A stretch of 64,000 nucleotides of DNA, taken from contig NZ_CP024314.1 in the NCBI RefSeq assembly GCF_002944315.1, positions 1,798,001 through 1,862,000 on the forward strand. The letters are read 5' to 3'. Under the pieces are notes generated by a model. The model worked only from the letters and a program-made list of their open reading frames with translations. It did no database searches and was not told the DNA's origin. The position numbers and the translations under genes are program-made. Source of the DNA: Rhizobium sp. NXC24 (GTDB lineage: Bacteria > Pseudomonadota > Alphaproteobacteria > Rhizobiales > Rhizobiaceae). Of the stretch, positions 8,596 to 17,898 are shown piece after piece; the stretch's first letter is position 1, and each line of letters begins with the position of its first letter.

Positions 8596-10284
8596 TTATA
8601 CTTCCTGAAGGCGGAACGACCGGATGGCATCCTCTTTGTCATCAAAGAAACTCGTCACACCGATGCGGTCGACAACACCCGCGCGTTGCAGCAGCGCCTT
8701 GGCCTGGGCGTTCAACTCCGCCACGCAGAAGACGACGCCCTGCTCCTGCAAGGCCGCTTGAACCGCATCGAGCGCTGCAGCGCCCGTGCTGTCGAGATGA
8801 ACTATTGCGCCGGCATCGAGCACGAAATGCCGCGTGTCCGGGGTAAGGTTCCTGGCGATGTCGCGCAATCGCGTGCGAACGTAATCCGCATTGTAGAACA
8901 AGACGCTGCCCTGGATCCGGCATATCGCCGTGCCCTGGATCCCCGTGGCATCGGGAAACCGCTGCATATCGTAAAAGCCATCCCGGCCGGGGATGCGCCC
9001 GAGAAGCGCGTCATGGGGAAACATCGTCTTGCGCAGGAGATAGATCAGCGTTGCAACGATGGCGACGACGACGCCATTCAAGACTCCGAAACTGATGGCG
9101 CCCCACATGGCGATCAGCGCGAAGACGAACTCCATTCTGCTGATCTGCCAGATCCTCTTCAGCTCATGAACGTCGATGAGACCGATGGCAGCGGTCGCGA
9201 GGATGGCCGCAAGAGCAGGGATGGGCAAGATGCGCAATGCGCTGTGCAGGAAAACAAGAGCCGCAATCAGCGTCGCCGCGGACACCAGACCGGCGGCCTG
9301 CGAGCGGCCGCCTACTGAAAGATTGATTGCCGTTCTCGAGTCCGAAACGCTGATCGGGAAAGATCCAAACAAGCCAGGAGCGATGTTTGCAGCGCCCAGG
9401 CCGATCAACTCCTGATTGGCATCGACCTCTTCGCCCGTGCGCGCTCCGAAACTCCGTGCAGCCACGATGCCTGCGCCGAAACTGACGAGGAAAACCGCAG
9501 CCGATCCCAAGGCGATCTTATCAAGCGGCATTTGCAGAATTGACGGAAAGCTGATCGACGGAAGCCCGCGAGGAATGTCGCCGATCACGGCGATTCCTCT
9601 CCCCTGAAAATCGAAGATGGCGGATAGGAGACAGGATATCACAACGACGAGCACAGGCCCTGGAATACGGGATTGCGTCGCTTTGACTATCCACAGCAGG
9701 CAGAACATCGCGAGCCCGAACAACAGCGAGGGCCAATGGATGGATGCGCTTTTGCGAAGTATCTCGGCAATCGGCGCCAGCAGACCGTCCGATTCGATGC
9801 GCACGCCCGTGAATCGATTGATCTGGCCGACAAGGATGGACAGCGACACGCCGGCGAAGAAACCAACGAGGATCGGCCGAGAGAGAAAGCTCGCCAAAAC
9901 ACCAAGGCGCAATAACCGCGCAGCGAAGCAGAAGCATCCAACGCCCAAAGCGAGGGCTGCGGCAATCGCTACTCTATCAACCGGAGCGCCTGCGGGCATG
10001 GAAGAGACCACCACGCCCATGGCAGCGGCAAGCACCGTCATCGTGGCAGCATCAGGCCCGACCACCAATAATCGCGACGGCCCGAAGAGCGCGTAGGCAA
10101 TGGGGGCTACAATGCTGGCATAAATGCCAGTTTCAGGCGGGAGCCCGGCAATGGCGGGATAGGCAATGGCGCTGGGCAAGCCGACCGCAGCGATCGACAG
10201 GCCGGCGGGAATGTCGCTGCGCAGCCAATCGGATCGAAAGCCGCCCAAGCCTCGCAATATGGGCAGATGAAAACTGACGGCCAT
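8596..10284 (-). CDS. SulP-family anion permease with STAS domain
   Basis: 562-residue SLC26/SulP transporter for sulfate, bicarbonate or another anion. The N-terminal membrane part (about residues 20-420) opens with the family signature region (LRSDIPAGLSIAAVGLPSAI, followed by AYPAIAGLPPETGIYASIV). The C-terminal STAS domain (about 440-550) carries FVLDAGAIVHLDSTGAAALD, the usual phosphorylatable serine/threonine turn. It is the first gene of the minus-strand operon with PPK2 and AI-2E permease. A phosphate- or sulfate-related stress function for the trio is only a guess. The substrate cannot be told apart from sequence alone. Confidence 0.92.
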   Translation of the reverse strand: MAVSFHLPILRGLGGFRSDWLRSDIPAGLSIAAVGLPSAIAYPAIAGLPPETGIYASIVAPIAYALFGPSRLLVVGPDAATMTVLAAAMGVVVSSMPAGAPVDRVAIAAALALGVGCFCFAARLLRLGVLASFLSRPILVGFFAGVSLSILVGQINRFTGVRIESDGLLAPIAEILRKSASIHWPSLLFGLAMFCLLWIVKATQSRIPGPVLVVVISCLLSAIFDFQGRGIAVIGDIPRGLPSISFPSILQMPLDKIALGSAAVFLVSFGAGIVAARSFGARTGEEVDANQELIGLGAANIAPGLFGSFPISVSDSRTAINLSVGGRSQAAGLVSAATLIAALVFLHSALRILPIPALAAILATAAIGLIDVHELKRIWQISRMEFVFALIAMWGAISFGVLNGVVVAIVATLIYLLRKTMFPHDALLGRIPGRDGFYDMQRFPDATGIQGTAICRIQGSVLFYNADYVRTRLRDIARNLTPDTRHFVLDAGAIVHLDSTGAAALDAVQAALQEQGVVFCVAELNAQAKALLQRAGVVDRIGVTSFFDDKEDAIRSFRLQEV

Positions 10285-11101
10285 CTTAAAATTCCCCTAC
10301 GCCAGGGACGTCGGTGGAGAAAGCTGGACCCGTCCGATCAGCGTCCCAATGCCTGACCAATGTTTTACGAAGGCATAGCTCGGCCAACGGCTCGTCCTCT
10401 TCGTGATAGACAGGCAGGATTTTAGCGCGACCGCCGCCACAGCGCGTGTAGCATCGCGTAACATCTCCGTGCCGCATCGGAGCCGGGACGAAGGCCGTCG
10501 GTCCGAGGTGATCGAGGAGTTAATGCCGTCACTTGAGGAACGACCTCGCACCGCCGAAGCGCCGGCCAGAAATGACGGACCGGACCCTACTCGATGAGAT
10601 ATAGCCTGCGGCGTTATGCTCGCACACGGGCGCAGGCATTCAGAGCAGCCACTGCCGTAGTGAATGTAAGTTCATGCCTACCATTGTAGGCGCGATGAGA
10701 CCCTGCAAACGATCCGGTGGCGTCCCATTGATCTCTGCTGGAGTGTCGCTCTCTTAATGACCGGCCGTATGCAGGGCAATCTTGTCAGGCGCGGCACTGG
10801 ACGCACTCAGCAATGTGCAACCTTCGATGCCCGTCCCATCCGTGCGCGTAACTTCTTGTATTATACATACCTAATGAAATGGCCTGCAATATTATGGTTG
10901 CGGTCGAACGTCGGACCGATGGAAGCGGCGCCGAGCGCAATGCAAGCACTTGCAGACAGTTGCGCTCTGCAAGAGGCCTTAAATTTGGGCAAACCGCTCC
11001 TTTCGATACGAGCTGGAACTCCGATCGGGACGGAGCTTCAGGGTGAAAAGCAGTATCAGAAAAGCGGCATGTCCCGCCGATCGCTATGGGGAGAGATCGC
11101 T
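10285..11101. other. Gene-free spacer, 817 bases
   Basis: I see no convincing gene here. It separates the SulP operon (left, minus) from the DUF3300 gene (right, plus). Short ORFs in several frames overlap each other and have neither ribosome sites nor recognisable products. An AT-rich stretch around 10857-10875 (TATTATACATA) is the best candidate promoter for the DUF3300/DUF2950 pair, but no good -35 accompanies it. The DUF3300 reading frame happens to be open through much of the spacer, which is why a longer start at 10757 is formally possible. Confidence 0.5.
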
Positions 11102-12490
11102 ATGGGGATGAAACTTCGAGAGCTCGTCTTTGGATTGTCGGCGGTGTCGCTTCTAGCGATCCAGGCACAATTTCCCGCCTACTCACAAACATCCGCGAGC
11201 AGCGCCCCACCGGCGCAAGCGGCAGAAAATGCGCCCGCGCTACTTTCCGATGACGAGCTGGAAGTGCTCGTCGCACGCATCGCTCTCTATCCGGACGAGC
11301 TTGTCGCGGCCATCTCGGCAGCATCGCTTTTCCCACTCCAGATCGTCGAAGCCGGACGTTTCCTGGAGGCGAAGAAAAAGAATGCGGATCTGAAGCCCAA
11401 GAGCGACTGGGACGGCAGCGTCATTTCGCTGCTGAACTATCCGGAAGTCGTCAAGATGATGAGTGATGATCTGGAATGGACGCAGGCGTTCGGAGATGCC
11501 CTGACGAACCAGCAAAAGGATGTTCTGGTCGCCATCCAGCAATTGCGCGACGAGGCAGTGGCAAAAAAAATCATCAAGAGCGATGACAAGATTACCGTCG
11601 TTACCGAAAACGACAATGTCATTATCCAGCCGACCAATCCGGAGAAGATCTACGTTCCCCAGTATGCGCCGGAAATGCTCTATGAGCCCGGCTACGCTTC
11701 CGAACCGATTGGCTATTATTCGGACTCCTATCCCAACTACTACTACCCGGGAGCAACCTTTTTCGCAGCCGCGATTACGGGCGTAGCGTGGGCTGCGGCC
11801 GTCAACTGGAACGATTGGGGCGTATGGGGCGGCAATTGGCGCGGTGACGTCGATATCGACTGCAACAATTGCTTCAACAACCGCAATTTCAACGGCAAGG
11901 TCAAATGGAATGATGTCGATTGGAAGAATGTCGATCGCAGCAAACTAAGCATCGGCAAGGACCAGCTCGCGAAGATGGATCGGTCCGCCATTGGAAACAA
12001 TCTCCGGTCCGAAGGTGGCAACGATTTGCGCAGCCGGGCGGAGAGCCTCAATCGGGAACGCAGCGGTTCTGCGGCTGATCGCGTCAATCGTGCGGCCGAT
12101 GTCCGCAGAGATACGGCGCAAGGATTGAAACAGAAGCCGACCGCCCGGACTGCCCAAGGTGCCAACCGGCCCGCGAATGTCGCGCGGGCCGAGCCCCGGT
12201 CTCCAAAGGCGGCGACGGGCGCAAATCGAGGTACGAAGGCAGCCGCAGCTCGCTCGGGCCAGCAGAAGCTGGCTTCAAGACCCGACAACAGGGGACGCCA
12301 GCCTTCGGCCCTTGGCAACGTCTCGTCCGGCCGTCGGGAGATGATGGCGTCCCAACGTGGCCGTCAAAGCATGGGAGCGGCACACCGACCGCCTCCCAGA
12401 TCAATGCATCGTGGCGGTGGACGTCCGATGCCGCATGGCGGCGGCAGAGGCGGTGGCGGCAGAGGCGGCGGCGGCAGAGGCCGGAGATAG
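11102..12490 (+). CDS. DUF3300 secreted protein with Gly/Arg-rich tail
   Basis: 462-residue exported protein. The ATG at 11102 gives a signal peptide (LRELVFGLSAVSLLAIQAQF, cleavage near AYS); it is preceded by GGGGAGAG. The DUF3300 core covers about residues 40-250 (VLVARIALYPDELVAAISAA; SDWDGSVISLLNYPEVVKMM; IYVPQYAPEMLYEPGYASEP). The C-terminal 200 residues are low complexity, rich in Arg/Asn/Ala, and end in GGG-R repeats (GGGRGGGGRGGGGRGRR). Function unknown; the domain is found in envelope-associated proteins of Gram-negatives. The DUF2950 gene starts 27 bases downstream, a pairing that recurs in proteobacteria, so the two probably work together outside the cytoplasm. Confidence 0.85.
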   Translation: MGMKLRELVFGLSAVSLLAIQAQFPAYSQTSASSAPPAQAAENAPALLSDDELEVLVARIALYPDELVAAISAASLFPLQIVEAGRFLEAKKKNADLKPKSDWDGSVISLLNYPEVVKMMSDDLEWTQAFGDALTNQQKDVLVAIQQLRDEAVAKKIIKSDDKITVVTENDNVIIQPTNPEKIYVPQYAPEMLYEPGYASEPIGYYSDSYPNYYYPGATFFAAAITGVAWAAAVNWNDWGVWGGNWRGDVDIDCNNCFNNRNFNGKVKWNDVDWKNVDRSKLSIGKDQLAKMDRSAIGNNLRSEGGNDLRSRAESLNRERSGSAADRVNRAADVRRDTAQGLKQKPTARTAQGANRPANVARAEPRSPKAATGANRGTKAAAARSGQQKLASRPDNRGRQPSALGNVSSGRREMMASQRGRQSMGAAHRPPPRSMHRGGGRPMPHGGGRGGGGRGGGGRGRR

Positions 12491-12517
12491 ACACGATATT
12501 TTTTGGGGAGGCAGGCG

Positions 12518-13465
12518 ATGAGAACGACGCGCAGAATGCAGTTGCCCATATTGATGTTTGTGGCCTCGGTCGTTTCCTTATCAAGCTGGCAAGTTGGCGA
12601 GGCGCAGGACCGGCAAAAGCTCGCGGGCTTTGCGTCACATGAGAAGTCGGCCGAATTCGATCAGTCGTCGGAGGCTGTCGATCGCCTCAAGACGGTGCTG
12701 ACATCCAACGATGTCGACGGTCTGGCAAAGTTGCTGGGTCTCGATGCGGCCAGGCTGAAGGCGAGCGAAGAAGCCATGGCCGCCCTCGGCCTGATCAAGG
12801 AAGGCGCGGCCAGGCAAGTGGCCGTGCAGGACATCTGGGACCGCAAGATCATCGCGATCGGAGACAAGCTCTGGCCGCTGCCGTTTCCCCTGGTGAAACG
12901 CGAGGACGGCAAATGGGCATTCGACACGAAAGCGGGTCTGGAGGAAATCCTCAATCGGCGCATCGGCGAAAACGAGTTGCAGACCATCCAGACGATGCAT
13001 GATTATGTCATGGCCCAGCGCATTTACGCCAGCCAAGACAGGGATGGTGACGGCGTCTACGAATACGCGCAGGTGCTGATCAGCGACAAGGGACGGAAGA
13101 ACGGCCTTTACTGGGTAGCCGAGACGGACGAAGACGCAAGCCCAGCCAGCGCTTTGATCGAAAATGCGGCATTCGGAAAGGCGCTGAAGGGCGAAGGCTA
13201 TTTCGGCTATCGCTATCGTATCCTGACCGGCCAAGGCCCGAACGTCTTCGGTGGCCGGCATAGCTACCTCGTCAACGGCAACATGACCGACGGCTTTGCG
13301 CTCATCGCCTGGCCAGTAAAGTATCGTGAAACGGGCGTGCAGACATTCATGATCAGCGACCAGAGCGTGATCTACGAACGCGACCTCGGCGAGAATACGG
13401 CAGAGATTGCCGCGTCCATCAAAGAGTTCAATCCGGACCATAATTGGACGATAGCCGGCGAATAG
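12518..13465 (+). CDS. DUF2950 secreted protein
   Basis: 315-residue exported protein with signal peptide (MQLPILMFVASVVSLSSWQV, cleaved near GEAQ) and the DUF2950 domain over the rest (TIQTMHDYVMAQRIYASQDR; YRILTGQGPNVFGGRHSYLV; FALIAWPVKYRETGVQTFMI). The ATG at 12518 has a GGGGAGGC site; an earlier TTG at 12503 has none. It is co-transcribed with the DUF3300 gene. Its 3' end runs 38 bases into the end of the convergent CYTH gene. Molecular function unknown. Confidence 0.87.
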   Translation: MRTTRRMQLPILMFVASVVSLSSWQVGEAQDRQKLAGFASHEKSAEFDQSSEAVDRLKTVLTSNDVDGLAKLLGLDAARLKASEEAMAALGLIKEGAARQVAVQDIWDRKIIAIGDKLWPLPFPLVKREDGKWAFDTKAGLEEILNRRIGENELQTIQTMHDYVMAQRIYASQDRDGDGVYEYAQVLISDKGRKNGLYWVAETDEDASPASALIENAAFGKALKGEGYFGYRYRILTGQGPNVFGGRHSYLVNGNMTDGFALIAWPVKYRETGVQTFMISDQSVIYERDLGENTAEIAASIKEFNPDHNWTIAGE

Positions 13466-13991
13466 AGTCTGAAACCTCGTCTGTGATCATGGCACTCTTG
13501 GCGCCGAAGAGGCGAAGCTGTGCCGACCGATCCAAAATCGTTGTCGCCAGGGTCCGGTTGGAATATCGGGCGTCCCCTGTGATCTCGGGTCCCAGCCAGC
13601 GCGGCAGCACCGGCCGATCCGTCTCGCTGAACAACTCGATCTCGGCAATCGTCAAGCCGGAATGCGCGCCGTGAAAGACGTCGATTTCCCAGGTGAATCT
13701 GCCGGCGGGAACCCTATAGCGAGATTTCTCAATCACGGCGCCGATTGCGCGTTCAAGCAATTCTTCCGCTTCCAGGAGCGGAATGGCATATTCGAACTCA
13801 TCGCGGACGATCCCCTGCCGTTTGAACTTCACGGTCAGGAAAGCCGCCTGGCCGTCCACCAAGCGTATACGGAGCGACTTGTGAGCATCGCACAGAAGAT
13901 AGCCCTGGCGCAATTCACTTGCAGCCACAGCTTTGCGTCGCCAATCATCGTTTCGGACAAGAAACCTTCGCTCGATCTCTCTTGTCCTCAT
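13428..13991 (-). CDS. CYTH-domain protein (triphosphate-tunnel family)
   Basis: 187-residue single-domain CYTH protein. The N-terminus REIERRFLV is the ExExK/R signature that binds triphosphate. Basic tunnel residues follow (SLRIRLVDGQAAFLTVKFKR; EKSRYRV), with acidic metal-binding strands later (WEIDVFHG; IAEIELFSE). Small bacterial CYTH proteins of this type are mostly inorganic triphosphatases; adenylate cyclase of class IV is the alternative. The start at 13991 is chosen because the protein then begins right at the motif; the 28 upstream residues are unconserved. Its last 38 bases overlap the DUF2950 gene tail to tail. Confidence 0.88.
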   Translation of the reverse strand: MRTREIERRFLVRNDDWRRKAVAASELRQGYLLCDAHKSLRIRLVDGQAAFLTVKFKRQGIVRDEFEYAIPLLEAEELLERAIGAVIEKSRYRVPAGRFTWEIDVFHGAHSGLTIAEIELFSETDRPVLPRWLGPEITGDARYSNRTLATTILDRSAQLRLFGAKSAMITDEVSDSIRRLSSNYGPD

Positions 13992-14105
13992 GCGCCGCCC
14001 CCATTGCCGATATTCTCGGCGTTGCGCCTGGAACTTCGTCGGTAAATTCAGCCGTCGCTGCTGCGCTCCAACCACTGCCGGAGGCGGACATGTCGGTCGC
14101 CAATT

Positions 14106-14576
14106 CTAGACGACCGGCGCCTCCCAATTCAGGAAAAAGCCGATGTCACCAGGCACGCCGCCCGGAAAATTGATGACTGCGGCGGTGAGGCCGTAGCCCT
14201 GAGGACGAGCAACTTCATTGAAGAGGTCGTAGAGTTCCTTGGCTTTTCCCTGGAGAGTCGAAGGCCAATCGGAGCGGTTGCTGTTGATGGCGCGACCGCT
14301 ATCGGTGCAGAAGTCGGAAGGGAAGCTGTAGATCAATGCTTCGACCTTCCCGTCGGCGACGGCCTTCATCACCACGCGGCGAATGACCTCCCGCTCCTTC
14401 TCGCTGACATGTTTCTGAAAGAAGCTCTCGACGAACTCGGCATGTTTTTCGGCCTCACGCGCTCTGATCTTCTCGTCGCGCTGCATCTCCACGAGCTGCA
14501 GCTCAAGCGCGCGCTTGCGTAATTCTTCCGCACTGATCATCGAAGGATGGGATTCAGATTTTTCCTCACCAGTCAT
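14106..14576 (-). CDS. Hypothetical protein with coiled-coil N-terminus
   Basis: 156 residues, cytoplasmic. The first 70 residues are charged and helical (RALELQLVEMQRDEKIRARE), probably coiled coil. The C-terminal half is globular (VEALIYSFPSDFCTDSGRAI; PQGYGLTAAVINFPGGVPGD) and ends in FFLNWEAPVV. I recognise it only as a rhizobial conserved hypothetical. The ATG at 14576 is supported by a GGAGGG site 7 bases upstream. It stands alone between the CYTH gene and the Lrp regulator. No function proposed. Confidence 0.7.
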   Translation of the reverse strand: MTGEEKSESHPSMISAEELRKRALELQLVEMQRDEKIRAREAEKHAEFVESFFQKHVSEKEREVIRRVVMKAVADGKVEALIYSFPSDFCTDSGRAINSNRSDWPSTLQGKAKELYDLFNEVARPQGYGLTAAVINFPGGVPGDIGFFLNWEAPVV

Positions 14577-14760
14577 GACGTGACCCTCCGCTGTTCGAAG
14601 GATCATAGGACAGGCGAACCAAGCCTCGTAGTAAGATACGCAGGATTGTTGGTAAATTACGGTAGGCTACCTCGATGCGTTTCATAGCGCCCGTTGCTGC
14701 ACACCAACTGAAGATCAACGCGGCTTCCCCTAGCCTGCGAAATGCCGAGAGGCGCATCCG

Positions 14761-15267
14761 TTAGCTCCGGTCGCGTTTGGGATCCAGAGCAATGCTCAAT
14801 CCGACCTTCACCCTGTCCATGGTGACAAAGCTGCGAAACCGCTTCACGTTCTTGTTGGCGAAGAACAACCGCCTCGTCAGGGCGTCGTAATCGGCCATCG
14901 TCCTGACGACTACGAGAAGAATGAAATCCACCTCGCCTGTCACATAGTAGCACTGCTGAACTTCCGGGGCTTCCGCGAAGGATTTCCTCGTTGCGTCATG
15001 CGTGGCGGCGAACTCGTTGTGCATCTCCACCTCGACGAACACTGTAATCTCGTGGCGCACATGCGACGGCTCGACGACAGCGACATTGGCAACGATCGTG
15101 CCCATCTCCTCCATACGCTTGATGCGGCGCTGCACGGCCGGAGCCGACAGGCCGATTACCTCTGCGATCGACCGCTGCGGCGTTTTGTTGTCCTTCTGAA
15201 GAATCTGCAGGATGGCGAGGTCGAAACGGTCGAGCTCCACGGCTTCTGCAGAATGCTTGTCAGTCAT
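14761..15267 (-). CDS. Lrp/AsnC-family regulator of the diaminopropionate operon
   Basis: 168-residue Lrp/AsnC regulator: helix-turn-helix at about residues 12-60 (NKTPQRSIAEVIGLSAPAVQ) and an amino-acid-binding RAM domain at 75-155 (VQQCYYVTGEVDFILLVVVR). The ATG at 15267 follows AAAGGA and gives the normal family length; the open frame extends 90 residues further without homology. It is transcribed divergently from the diaminopropionate ammonia-lyase gene, 162 bases apart. From this I infer that it activates or represses that operon in response to an amino acid, most simply 2,3-diaminopropionate. Confidence 0.93.
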   Translation of the reverse strand: MTDKHSAEAVELDRFDLAILQILQKDNKTPQRSIAEVIGLSAPAVQRRIKRMEEMGTIVANVAVVEPSHVRHEITVFVEVEMHNEFAATHDATRKSFAEAPEVQQCYYVTGEVDFILLVVVRTMADYDALTRRLFFANKNVKRFRSFVTMDRVKVGLSIALDPKRDRS

Positions 15268-15429
15268 CCGTATTTCCTTTGCGAGGAGTGCATTTTCCAA
15301 TCGGCTAGAAATTAGGCCAAATCGGCTGGCCAATCGAGCGAATCTTTCATTATAGGCATCAAAATACAGCACATTTCTCGCAAGCAATGAAGTAATTATC
15401 AGGACAGGATTAATCGAAAGGATGTCCCG

Positions 15430-16656
15430 ATGCTGCTCCTGAACAAACACGCCGACTATCGCAAGCCGCTCGAAACCGTCGACGCCGAGATTTTGGGGGT
15501 CGAAGCCGCCAAGACGGTCGAGGACTTCCTGCACCATCGCGAAGACTACGAGGCAACTCCTATGGTGTCGCTACCGGATCTCGCACGTGAGATCGGGATC
15601 GGTTCGATCATGGTAAAGGATGAAGGCCATCGCCTCGGCCTCGGCAGCTTCAAGGCACTCGGCGGTTCCTATGCCGTGATTAAGCTCGTACTGGAGGAAG
15701 CTTCGAAGCGTCTCGGCCGCGAAGTCGGCGTGGCGGAGCTTCAGAGCGACGATGTTATGTCCATCGCATCGCAAATGGCGGTCGCCTGCGCGACGGACGG
15801 CAACCATGGGCGTTCCGTCGCCATGGGCGCGCAGCTCGTTGGCGCCAAATGCTCGATCTTCGTTCATTCGGGCGTCAGCAAGGAGCGCATCGACGCAATC
15901 GCCCGCTATGGTGCAAACATGGTCCCCGTCGACGGCAACTATGATGACTCCGTCCGGGAAGCCGCCCGCGTGGCGGAGGAAAACAACTGGATCACAGTCT
16001 CCGACACGTCATGGCCCGGCTACGAGCGCATTCCAGGCTTCGTCATGCAGGGCTACACCGCGCTGCTGACCGAGGCGCTCCGCCATATGCCAGAGCCGCC
16101 GACCCATGTTTTTGTGCAGGCAGGCGTGGGCGGCATCGCCGCGACGGTTGCTGGCCACTTCTCCGTCCTTTTCGGCGACAACCGCCCCTTCTTCGTGGTC
16201 GTCGATCCCTCCCGCGCAGCCTGCATCTTCGAGACAGCCCGCGCCGGACATCTGGTCAAGGTCGATCATGGCGAAGCCACCGTGATGGCGATGCTGGAGT
16301 GCTACGAGCCGTCGCTGGTCGCATGGCGGATCCTGTCGCATGCTGCGGATGCATTTATGACGGTTGACGACCCCGACGCGATCGATGCGATGAAGCTTTT
16401 TGCAAACCCCAGGGGATCAGACCCGGCGGTCGTTGCCGGCGAGAGCGGCGGCGTTGGCCTTGCCGGCCTTTTGAAGCTTGCTGCCGACAAGGAACTGCGG
16501 GCGAAGATCGGCCTTGATGCGCAGTCGCGCGTCTTCCTCATCAACACCGAGGGCGCGACCGATCCCGTTCTCTACGAGAAGTTTGTCGGCGCAACGCCGG
16601 CAGACATTGCAGCGAAGAACGCCGACCAAAGCGCAAGAAAGGACAAGGTGGCCTGA
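15430..16656 (+). CDS. dpaL: 2,3-diaminopropionate ammonia-lyase
   Basis: 408-residue fold-type II PLP enzyme that converts 2,3-diaminopropionate to pyruvate and two ammonia. The Schiff-base lysine is K75 in LGLGSFKALGG, and the phosphate-binding glycine loop is GESGGVGLAGL near residue 338. Length and sequence are those of E. coli YgeX/DpaL. It opens a tight three-gene operon: its TGA overlaps the start of the next gene (ATGA-type, TGATGAG). Downstream amidohydrolases suggest that N-acylated or N-carbamoylated diaminopropionate is the real nutrient, which is inference. Confidence 0.93.
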   Translation: MLLLNKHADYRKPLETVDAEILGVEAAKTVEDFLHHREDYEATPMVSLPDLAREIGIGSIMVKDEGHRLGLGSFKALGGSYAVIKLVLEEASKRLGREVGVAELQSDDVMSIASQMAVACATDGNHGRSVAMGAQLVGAKCSIFVHSGVSKERIDAIARYGANMVPVDGNYDDSVREAARVAEENNWITVSDTSWPGYERIPGFVMQGYTALLTEALRHMPEPPTHVFVQAGVGGIAATVAGHFSVLFGDNRPFFVVVDPSRAACIFETARAGHLVKVDHGEATVMAMLECYEPSLVAWRILSHAADAFMTVDDPDAIDAMKLFANPRGSDPAVVAGESGGVGLAGLLKLAADKELRAKIGLDAQSRVFLINTEGATDPVLYEKFVGATPADIAAKNADQSARKDKVA

Positions 16657-17897
16657 TGAGCGAGATTTCCGTCAACTCCGAACGGCTGCTCGGCCGAATC
16701 ATGGAACTCGGCGACATCGGTCGTGGCAGTGACGGCCGGCTGGTCCGTCTCGCAGCTTCGGATACAGAAAAGCTCGGACGCGACAAGTTCGTCTCGTGGA
16801 TCGAGCAGGCTGGATTGGACGTCGCCGTCGACCGCATCGGCAACATATTCAGTATCTGGAAACCCACTGCCGTTTCCGACGAGCCACCGCTCATGCTCGG
16901 ATCGCACATCGATACCGTCATCAACGCCGGCATCTATGACGGATGTTATGGCGTTCTGTCGGGTCTTGAGGTGATCGAGACGCTTATCGCAGCGGGCTTT
17001 CAGCCGTCGCGCCCGATCGTGGTCGCCGCCTTCACCAACGAGGAAGGCGTTCGCTACGCGCCCGACATGATGGGGTCGCTCGTCTATGCGGGCGGCCTCG
17101 ATGTCGACACGGCTCTTGCAACGGTCGGAACGGATGGCACGAAGCTTGGCGAGGAGCTGCGGCGCATCGGCTACGACGGAGAGCACGAGCCAGGCTTCAT
17201 CCGGCCACATGCCTATATCGAGCTGCATATCGAACAAGGTCCGGTTCTCGAGCGCGAAGGCATCCAGATCGGAGCCGTCGAGAACCTACAGGGCATTTCC
17301 TGGCAGCGGGTGACCATCAGCGGCGACGCGAACCACGCGGGAACGACACCCATCTCCATGCGCCGCGACGCCGGACATGCCGCCGCGCTGGTCATCACCT
17401 TCCTGCGCGAGCGCGCCAAGAATTCGAACACTCCGATGGTAGCGACGGTCGGCTGCATGAGCTTCGAGCCGAATGCGATCAACGTCATCCCGTCCCGCGC
17501 GACATTCACGGTGGATCTTCGCGATCCGGACGAGGATCGGCTCAGGGAAGAGGAAGCAGCCCTCGCAGCCTATCTTGCGCTGGTGGCGAAGGAGGAAGGC
17601 GTGTCCTTCGAGGTCGAGCGCCTCGCCCGCTTTCAGCCGGTGACGTTCGACGGCAAGATCGTCGAGCTGATCGAGAAAGCAGCAACCGAGCGCGGACACA
17701 CGGTCCGCCGCATGACCTCGGGCGCAGGCCATGACGCGCAAATGATCGCCCGGATCGCCCCCTCGGCGATGATCTTCGTGCCGAGCCTTGGCGGCATCAG
17801 CCATAATCCCAAGGAAAAGACACCGGACGAGGATCTTGTCGCTGGAGCCAACATGCTTCTCGACGTTGTAAAGCAGATTGCGGGCGGAGGGCTCTGA
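16656..17897 (+). CDS. Zn-dependent hydantoinase/carbamoylase-family amidohydrolase (M20)
   Basis: 413-residue M20-clan enzyme of the AllC/AmaB family (allantoate amidohydrolase, N-carbamoyl-L-amino-acid hydrolase, beta-ureidopropionase). Metal ligands are visible in LGSHIDTVINAGIYDG (His, Asp), AAFTNEEGVRYAP (Glu-Glu), YIELHIEQGPVLE (His) and a C-terminal MTSGAGHDAQM (His). Translation is coupled to dpaL upstream, and the next gene begins one base after its stop. It probably removes an N-carbamoyl or similar group from a diamino acid; the substrate is not readable from sequence. Confidence 0.9.
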   Translation: MSEISVNSERLLGRIMELGDIGRGSDGRLVRLAASDTEKLGRDKFVSWIEQAGLDVAVDRIGNIFSIWKPTAVSDEPPLMLGSHIDTVINAGIYDGCYGVLSGLEVIETLIAAGFQPSRPIVVAAFTNEEGVRYAPDMMGSLVYAGGLDVDTALATVGTDGTKLGEELRRIGYDGEHEPGFIRPHAYIELHIEQGPVLEREGIQIGAVENLQGISWQRVTISGDANHAGTTPISMRRDAGHAAALVITFLRERAKNSNTPMVATVGCMSFEPNAINVIPSRATFTVDLRDPDEDRLREEEAALAAYLALVAKEEGVSFEVERLARFQPVTFDGKIVELIEKAATERGHTVRRMTSGAGHDAQMIARIAPSAMIFVPSLGGISHNPKEKTPDEDLVAGANMLLDVVKQIAGGGL

Positions 17898-17898
17898 A

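Noticed and set aside
8541..8645. N-terminal extension of PPK2
   Set aside because: It would overlap the SulP gene and has no homology; ATG 8540 has a strong ribosome site.
12430..12485. Short tandem GGCGGCAGAGGCGGT-like repeats, first suspected as a repeat array
   Set aside because: They are in frame inside the DUF3300 coding sequence and encode its Gly/Arg tail; units are too short and unspaced for a CRISPR or iteron array.
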